From assembly GCA_937952925.1 (NCBI GenBank), contig CALFYA010000141.1, positions 1-10,787 on the forward strand: DNA of 10,787 nucleotides. The letters are read 5' to 3'. Shown in pieces: positions 7,384 to 10,787 of this stretch (positions are counted from its first letter, which is position 1; each line of letters starts with the position of its first letter). The translations under genes were made by a program, and so were the position numbers. The notes beneath the pieces were generated by a model that saw only the letters and a program-made list of their open reading frames with translations, did not search any database and was not told where the DNA came from. This stretch comes from an uncultured Moraxellaceae bacterium (GTDB taxonomy: Bacteria > Pseudomonadota > Gammaproteobacteria > Pseudomonadales > Moraxellaceae).

Positions 7384-8126
7384 AGATTCTCACCATTAGC
7401 AATCAAAAAGGTGGCGTAGGCAAATCAACGATTGCAGCGCATCTTGCTTGTTTGGCTCAAGAAAAAAGCTTACGGGTATTGTTTATCGAAACAGATACCC
7501 AAGGTAACAGCAGTAACTTTCTCAGAGATATTGCCCAACAGGAGTTTGATGCAGTGCAATTATTTGGCACTGATTTTCCTGTCTTAACTGGTGCAACTGG
7601 AATTACACTTGCAGCAGGGACATTAGATCTAGCTGATGTTGAAAAAAGCAGTCTTGAGAATTTTATTCAAAATTTTGAAAAACTGCATGGCATGTTTGAT
7701 GTTGTAATTATCGACACTCCACCAGTAATGAGTGTTCTACAAATTGCACCAATGGTCGTATCAAATTATTTATTAGCACCTTTTGAGCTAAGTTCTTTTT
7801 CTGTTAATGGAATCCAATCCATTATACAAACTATCACCAACCTAAAAGAGGATTTAAACCCAGATCTTGAGTTTTTGGGAATGTTGCCAAGTCGTGTTAA
7901 GAGCAATGATAAGGCACAAGCCGAAATACTGGAAAATCTGAAAAGCGAATACTCTCACCTCCTTTATCGTGATGGAGCCTATATTCCAGAACGTCAAGTG
8001 ATTGGTATGAGTGCTAGCTTTAATTTACCTGTCTGGCAAATGAAAGACAATTCCACTCATTTGGAAGTTTCAAAAATCATCAAGCCTATTTTTGAAAGCA
8101 TTTTAGATGACGTAATGGGGGTGTAA
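7380..8126 (+). CDS. parA: ParA-family partition ATPase (IncC-like)
   Basis: This 248-residue Walker-type ATPase has the deviant Walker A KGGVGKST (10-17, with the signature lysine K10), A' motif ETDTQGN (37-43, D39) and Walker B VVIIDTPP (108-115, D112). It is the short form without an N-terminal HTH, so it is not expected to repress its own promoter as P1 ParA does. ParA binds nucleoid DNA when ATP-bound and moves ParB-parS complexes so that both daughter cells inherit the plasmid. It overlaps the KorA-like gene by 4 bp, with GGAG 7 nt upstream, and is followed after 1 bp by parB. The order KorA-like, ParA, KorB-like matches korA-incC-korB of IncP-1, making it the counterpart of IncC. Confidence 0.92.
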   Translation: MKILTISNQKGGVGKSTIAAHLACLAQEKSLRVLFIETDTQGNSSNFLRDIAQQEFDAVQLFGTDFPVLTGATGITLAAGTLDLADVEKSSLENFIQNFEKLHGMFDVVIIDTPPVMSVLQIAPMVVSNYLLAPFELSSFSVNGIQSIIQTITNLKEDLNPDLEFLGMLPSRVKSNDKAQAEILENLKSEYSHLLYRDGAYIPERQVIGMSASFNLPVWQMKDNSTHLEVSKIIKPIFESILDDVMGV

Positions 8127-8127
8127 A

Positions 8128-9108
8128 ATGGTTGGGAAAACAGGAAAGGCGCTTAGTGGTCTGAACATGAGTAGTCTTGCTGCTAAAGGCAAGACTTCAA
8201 AACCGACCGAGGCACTTAAAATCGACATTCAGCTATTGGTTGAAGACCCCTCAAACGTCCGCCACATTTTTGACGAACAATCTATTCAAGAGTTAGCGGA
8301 CTCTATTCGCCAACAAGGTTTATTGTCTCCCATTTCAGTCAAGCCACACCCAGATCTCGAAGGAAAATATCTCATCAATCATGGTGCGAGACGTTATCGA
8401 GCTTGTTTGGTTGCAGGTCTGCGAGAAGTATCAGTGTTGCTTAACACGCAGCACGATATGTTTGCGCAAATGGTCGAAAATATTCAGCGTGAAGATTTAA
8501 ACGAATTGGAAATTAGTTTATTTATTGAGCGAGCTGAGTCTGAAGGTTTAACCACGCAGGATATTGCAGATAGGTTAGGCAAGGGTGCATCTTGGGTTAG
8601 TCGGCACAAGAACTTGCACACAGCCCCTCAAGTCATTCTGGATGCTGTTAAAGCTGGAATTGTGCGAGGAGCGGAAACCATTAAGTTGCTGATTAGCCTA
8701 TTTGAAAAGACTCCTGATGCAATCAACAGCTTACTTAGCTCAGGTGAGCCAATCACACAAAAACTGGTTCGTCAGCTCAAGCAAGACACGACTAATTTAA
8801 CGCCTGATTCAGTTAGTGATCAGTCTGTCACTGAATCCAGCTCGTTAGTTCATGTTGATAGCTCCCCTCAGAAAGTTTTTGATGAAGCTTTGGAGAGCAC
8901 AGAACAGCCTTCTAAAAGTTCAGAGGACAGTCATGTTGGTGCATCAGAAGTCGCTTTTTCAGATCCAAAAGGTTCTAAGTCACCCCAACCCCTAGAGGTC
9001 AGCCCGATCTCTAGCACAGCACCCTCTAGAAACGCACAGAATCGCATAGAAAGCCTTTCTGATGATGTTGATGGTACACCCCCTACATGGCGATACAAAA
9101 ACTCCTGA
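8128..9108 (+). CDS. parB: ParB/KorB-like partition protein and regulator
   Basis: This 326-residue protein has the ParB N-terminal nucleotide-binding fold: a DPSNVR segment (40-45), box I INHGARRYRA (83-92) and box II ENIQRED (117-123). These are the CTP-binding motifs of ParB clamps. An HTH follows (about 143-163, TQDIADRLGKGASWVSRHKN). The run KYLINHGARRYRA and the spacing to ENIQR closely resemble KorB of RK2. Residues from about 220 to the end are Ser/Pro/Glu-rich and apparently disordered, and no C-terminal dimerisation domain is visible in this frame. KorB-type proteins bind centromere and operator sites, work with the ParA ATPase, and repress backbone promoters together with KorA. parA ends 1 bp before this ATG, with a GGGGGTG ribosome site overlapping its end. 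A well-formed coding stretch in the +1 frame continues beyond the stop (9062-9316), so the protein may be prematurely terminated. Confidence 0.9.
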   Translation: MVGKTGKALSGLNMSSLAAKGKTSKPTEALKIDIQLLVEDPSNVRHIFDEQSIQELADSIRQQGLLSPISVKPHPDLEGKYLINHGARRYRACLVAGLREVSVLLNTQHDMFAQMVENIQREDLNELEISLFIERAESEGLTTQDIADRLGKGASWVSRHKNLHTAPQVILDAVKAGIVRGAETIKLLISLFEKTPDAINSLLSSGEPITQKLVRQLKQDTTNLTPDSVSDQSVTESSSLVHVDSSPQKVFDEALESTEQPSKSSEDSHVGASEVAFSDPKGSKSPQPLEVSPISSTAPSRNAQNRIESLSDDVDGTPPTWRYKNS

Positions 9109-9316
9109 AAATCGCCTAAAAACTCTTGGTAATGACTTTGAATCATTCGCCATCACTGATTTCATGACCCCTTACGGCATGATCAAGGCTGATGATGTGA
9201 TTGGCATGTTGGAAAAATTGGGGCTTGATGAGGAGCAAATCAATCTGCTGTTGGAGTTTCTTGAGTCTAAGGGTTCAAAACTGTTTCTTGATATGGTGAA
9301 AACTCGATTGGGCTAA
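9062..9316 (+). CDS. Small acidic ORF overlapping the parB end: separate gene or frameshifted ParB C-terminus
   Basis: These 84 codons overlap the parB 3' end by 47 bp in the +1 frame. The sequence looks truly coding: balanced codon use, and an amphipathic, acidic, Leu-rich helical end (DDVIGMLEKLGLDEEQINLL, then a second short helix). No good Shine-Dalgarno sequence precedes ATG 9062 or the in-frame ATG 9071. It may be translated by coupling, or it may not be an independent gene. ParB has a long disordered tail and then stops just after the two frames cross a run of five Cs (9079-9083). A one-base shift there would join ParB directly to this helical region, giving about 400 residues with a C-terminal domain in the place where KorB has one. 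I do not recognise the domain. The SH3-like dimerisation fold of KorB is not evident. Confidence 0.6.
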   Translation: MMLMVHPLHGDTKTPENRLKTLGNDFESFAITDFMTPYGMIKADDVIGMLEKLGLDEEQINLLLEFLESKGSKLFLDMVKTRLG

Positions 9317-9335
9317 ACAAGGGTGATGGTCTAGA

Positions 9336-9364
9336 CACTATCACAACTTAGTGTTGTGGTAGTG
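9336..9364. terminator. Strong hairpin after the partition operon, possible terminator without U-tract
   Basis: CACTATCACAAC (9336-9347) pairs with GTTGTGGTAGTG (9353-9364) over 12 positions, with one wobble pair and a 5-nt loop. It starts 20 nt after the last stop codon of the operon. No T-run follows, so it may be a weak or factor-dependent terminator, an RNA 3'-end stabiliser or a protein-binding dyad at the origin edge. Confidence 0.5.
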
Positions 9365-9406
9365 CCAAAGGTGACAGAAGCTCTTCGAGTACACCTAAAA
9401 AATCTG

Positions 9407-9480
9407 CTTTAAATTTAAAGTATTTAATAGATTTAAAGACATTTAAAAGATTTAGCACCGTTTTTTTAAATTAAAATCAT
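9407..9480. repeat. AT-rich DNA unwinding element with about 9-bp periodic ATTTAA repeats
   Basis: ATTTAA or ATTTAG starts at 9413, 9422, 9431, 9441 and 9450, so spacings are 9, 9, 10 and 9 bp. The first is part of a perfect 14-bp palindrome, CTTTAAATTTAAAG (9407-9420). The block ends in a T-run and AAATTAAAATCAT just before the iterons. AT-rich direct repeats next to iterons are the usual site of strand opening in Rep-dependent plasmid origins. That role is inferred from position and composition. Confidence 0.65.
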
Positions 9481-9497
9481 AGGTTTACACGTCTATA

Positions 9498-9629
9498 GGT
9501 GTACAGATTCACGGTCACAGGTGTACAGATTCACGGTTATAAGTGTACAGATTCACGGTCACAGGTGTACAGATTCACGGTCACAGGTGTACAGATTCAC
9601 GGTCACAGGTGTACAGATTCACGGTTTGT
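9498..9629 (+). repeat. Six tandem 22-bp iterons
   Basis: The 18-bp core GGTGTACAGATTCACGGT begins at 9498, 9520, 9542, 9564, 9586 and 9608, a strict 22-bp period (two helical turns). The only core change is G to A at the first base of the third copy. The 4-bp linker is CACA after copies 1, 3, 4 and 5, TATA after copy 2 and TTGT after copy 6. These are the expected binding sites of the RepB protein encoded downstream. The repeated core also acts as the incompatibility determinant in such plasmids. Confidence 0.95.
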
Positions 9630-9671
9630 ACCATATCTGATCTTAACTACTGATAAATATAGTTTTTTATG

Positions 9672-9728
9672 CAAAGGTGTACAGATTCACGGTTAAAAGT
9701 GACTTAAAGAAACTCTTGTACACCTTTG
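9672..9728. repeat. Outlying iteron 7 with inverted half-site (module copy 1)
   Basis: An exact iteron core lies at 9676-9693. CAAAGGTGTACA (9672-9683) is repeated as its perfect reverse complement TGTACACCTTTG (9717-9728), so the GTACACC half-site begins 42 bp after the core start. The core is followed by TTAAAAGTG, as in the second module at 9978. RepB dimers of this family typically bind such inverted half-sites, whereas monomers bind direct iterons. Confidence 0.8.
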
Positions 9729-9860
9729 TTTGTTGAAATTAAATATTTATATTAAATGTTTAGTTTTAAAAAGAATTATTTATCAATGGTTTATGTTTTT
9801 TTGGTAGGTTCTGAAAAAATATAGGTGTCCAAGATGTCTTCTTATACACCTTGAGGAGAA

Positions 9861-9947
9861 ATGTATCATCTCAGCTTTTTTGATAAATTATTGATATTAA
9901 TATTTTTTATTTTTAATGTTCTTTTGATTATTCGATTTTTAAATTAA
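9861..9947 (+). CDS. Possible 28-aa hydrophobic membrane peptide in the origin
   Basis: ATG 9861 is preceded by GAGGAGAA, a strong though closely spaced Shine-Dalgarno sequence, and opens a 28-codon frame ending in TAA. The peptide starts MYHLSFFDK. It continues as an almost uninterrupted Leu/Ile/Phe stretch of about 15-16 residues, broken only by one Asn, and ends in RFLN: a single membrane-spanning segment. It lies between the two outlying iteron modules. The inverted half-sites AGGTGT/ACACCT (9824-9850) sit just upstream and end next to the ribosome site. It could be a small toxin-like membrane peptide or a leader peptide. AT-rich DNA encodes Phe/Ile/Leu-rich stretches by chance, so the ribosome site is the main support. 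Confidence 0.35.
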   Translation: MYHLSFFDKLLILIFFIFNVLLIIRFLN

Positions 9948-9977
9948 CTTTATTGTTTATATTCAATCGTTTATGAT

Positions 9978-10034
9978 ATTGGTGTACAGATTCGCGGTTA
10001 AAAGTGTACCAAAGTTGATTCAGTACACCTTTTG
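9978..10034. repeat. Outlying iteron 8 with inverted half-site (module copy 2), overlapping the repB promoter
   Basis: The iteron core at 9981-9998 has one change (A to G at position 14). It is followed by the same TTAAAAGTG as module 1, and GTACACC begins at 10023, again exactly 42 bp after the core start. AAAAGTGTAC (10000-10009) and GTACACCTTTT (10023-10033) also form an inverted pair with one extra base. It occupies the repB promoter and is the likely autoregulation site. Confidence 0.78.
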
Positions 10035-10043
10035 ATGTATGAT
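10015..10043 (+). promoter_or_regulatory. Predicted repB promoter with embedded Rep half-site
   Basis: -35 TTGATT (10015-10020, 4 of 6) and -10 TATGAT (10038-10043, 5 of 6) are 17 bp apart. The inverted iteron half-site GTACACCTTTT lies wholly inside the spacer (10023-10033), so Rep bound there would block RNA polymerase. The start would be near 10050, leaving a leader of about 68 nt before the repB ATG. Confidence 0.6.
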
Positions 10044-10117
10044 TAGTCAGTTTTTGATGAAACTATGATCAATATGATCTTGAGAAAACCGATTTAGAAT
10101 TTACGGGGAAGGCATCT

Positions 10118-10787
10118 ATGAGTAGTGATCTGCAAAAGGTTGAAAAAAGCAGTGATATTGTTAAAGCGAACATGCTGGTTCAATCTAGTTACAGTCTGAC
10201 TCTCAACGAAACTCGTTTGATTTTGCAGGCGCTGGAGCAGATTAAACGTGGGACTGTGATCAGTGCGGATACAGTTTTCACTGTAAATGCCAAAGATTTT
10301 GCCAAAGCATATGGCGTGGATGAAAAAAGTACATATGATTACCTTGTAGAGATAGCGAAGAAACTATATGAACGATCAATATTTTTTAGTATCCCCAGTG
10401 GTGAAGGAAAAAAGAAGCTACCGTACACACAAACCCGATGGGTATCATTTATTACATACCATGAAGGTGAGGGGTGTGTAAAATTCTCTTTTTCTCAATT
10501 TATTATTCCGTATATCTCTAATCTTGAAAGAGAGTACACAAAATTCAGTCTGGCGGCAGTGGCTAAGATGAATAGTGCATACGCTATGAGAATATACGAA
10601 ATCTGTGCGCAATGGAGAAAGGTAGGAAAGCTTACCATAACTCTAGTGGAGCTTAAGTACAGGTTAGGACTTTCCGATGAGTATAGTCTTTACAAGGAAT
10701 TTAAAAGAAGAGTGCTACTGCCTTCTCTTGAAAGTATTAATGAAAATTCCGACCTCCAAGTTGTATATGAGGAGCATAAAAAGGGTC
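10118..10787 (+). CDS. repB: Rep_3-family replication initiator RepB, 3' end beyond window
   Basis: ATG 10118 has the ribosome site GGGGAAGG ending 5 nt upstream. The frame is open for 223 codons to the right edge, so the C-terminus is missing. The protein has the layout of Rep_3 initiators: an N-terminal winged helix starting with KANMLVQSSYSLTLNETRLI, where the pattern of a polar stretch then S-L-T-L-N-E-x-R-L is typical. A DFAKAYGV segment follows at about 65-72, then a YLVEIAKKLYER helix, and a central FSLAAVAKMNSAYAMRIYEI motif at about 150-169. This type of protein binds iterons as a monomer to open the origin and binds inverted sites as a dimer to repress its own promoter. The iteron array, the half-sites and the promoter with an embedded site directly upstream fit this. 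The usual family length is about 300 residues, so roughly a quarter is missing. The family call is secure; the subgroup is not determined. Confidence 0.93.
   Translation, partial: MSSDLQKVEKSSDIVKANMLVQSSYSLTLNETRLILQALEQIKRGTVISADTVFTVNAKDFAKAYGVDEKSTYDYLVEIAKKLYERSIFFSIPSGEGKKKLPYTQTRWVSFITYHEGEGCVKFSFSQFIIPYISNLEREYTKFSLAAVAKMNSAYAMRIYEICAQWRKVGKLTITLVELKYRLGLSDEYSLYKEFKRRVLLPSLESINENSDLQVVYEEHKKG

Larger units (their letters stand above)
9386..10034. other. Iteron-type plasmid replication origin (oriV)
   Basis: This 650-bp stretch upstream of repB holds every usual part of a Rep_3-type origin. There is an AT-rich repeat segment (9407-9480), six tandem 22-bp iterons, two outlying iterons paired with inverted half-sites, and the repB promoter. 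Further single half-sites lie at 9389-9396 (GTACACCT, inverted) and 9824-9829/9845-9850 (AGGTGT and ACACCT, facing each other). Rep monomers bind iterons to open the AT-rich part. Apart from the 28-codon frame at 9861 I see no gene here. I found no perfect DnaA box. The rest, roughly 9730-9820, is simple AT-rich sequence. Confidence 0.85.

Noticed and set aside
9499..9696. A 65-codon plus-strand frame across the iterons with repeating YRFTVTGVQIHG-like peptide
   Set aside because: The peptide is only the 22-bp iteron read in three frames in turn. It has no ribosome site or coding character.

Overview
The window looks like part of a plasmid backbone with cargo from a low-GC gammaproteobacterium, most likely Acinetobacter or another member of Moraxellaceae. 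Three things point there: an iteron origin with a Rep_3-family initiator; a lipoprotein whose lipobox cysteine is followed directly by a poly-glycine run, a style common in Acinetobacter; and AT-rich intergenic DNA. The genus is an inference.

Left part (1-4679, minus strand): a two-gene unit that looks like part of a DNA-modification or phage-defence system. A 948-residue SNF2/RapA-type helicase gene is followed after 135 bp by a beta-class adenine-specific DNA methyltransferase gene, which runs off the left edge after 547 residues. Similar helicase plus methyltransferase pairs occur in class 1 DISARM (drmD-drmMI) and in expanded type III-like restriction loci. The genes that would decide between these lie outside the window.

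Middle part (4680-6846): two exported proteins of unknown role are transcribed divergently from a 115-bp spacer that contains a perfect 7+7 dyad. One is a periplasmic Sel1-repeat protein (minus strand) and the other is a poly-glycine lipoprotein (plus strand). A very clear intrinsic terminator closes the lipoprotein gene.

Right part (6847-10787, plus strand): the plasmid maintenance module. A strong promoter drives a compact operon of a KorA/TrfB-like DNA-binding protein, a ParA ATPase and a KorB-like ParB. The gene order and protein families parallel the korA-incC-korB operon of IncP-1 plasmids. An 84-codon frame overlapping the parB end is either a fourth gene or a ParB C-terminal domain separated by a +1 frameshift. 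Next comes an origin: a strong hairpin, an AT-rich segment with ATTTAA repeated about every 9-10 bp, six 22-bp tandem iterons, and two outlying iterons. Each outlier is paired with an inverted half-site at exactly the same 42-bp offset. A 28-codon hydrophobic peptide frame with a close Shine-Dalgarno sequence sits between the outliers. The start of repB follows, behind a predicted promoter whose spacer contains an inverted iteron half-site, which suggests autoregulation. repB runs off the right edge after 223 residues.

Together, the right part replicates, segregates and self-regulates the plasmid. The left and middle parts are cargo, with probable DNA defence plus envelope proteins.
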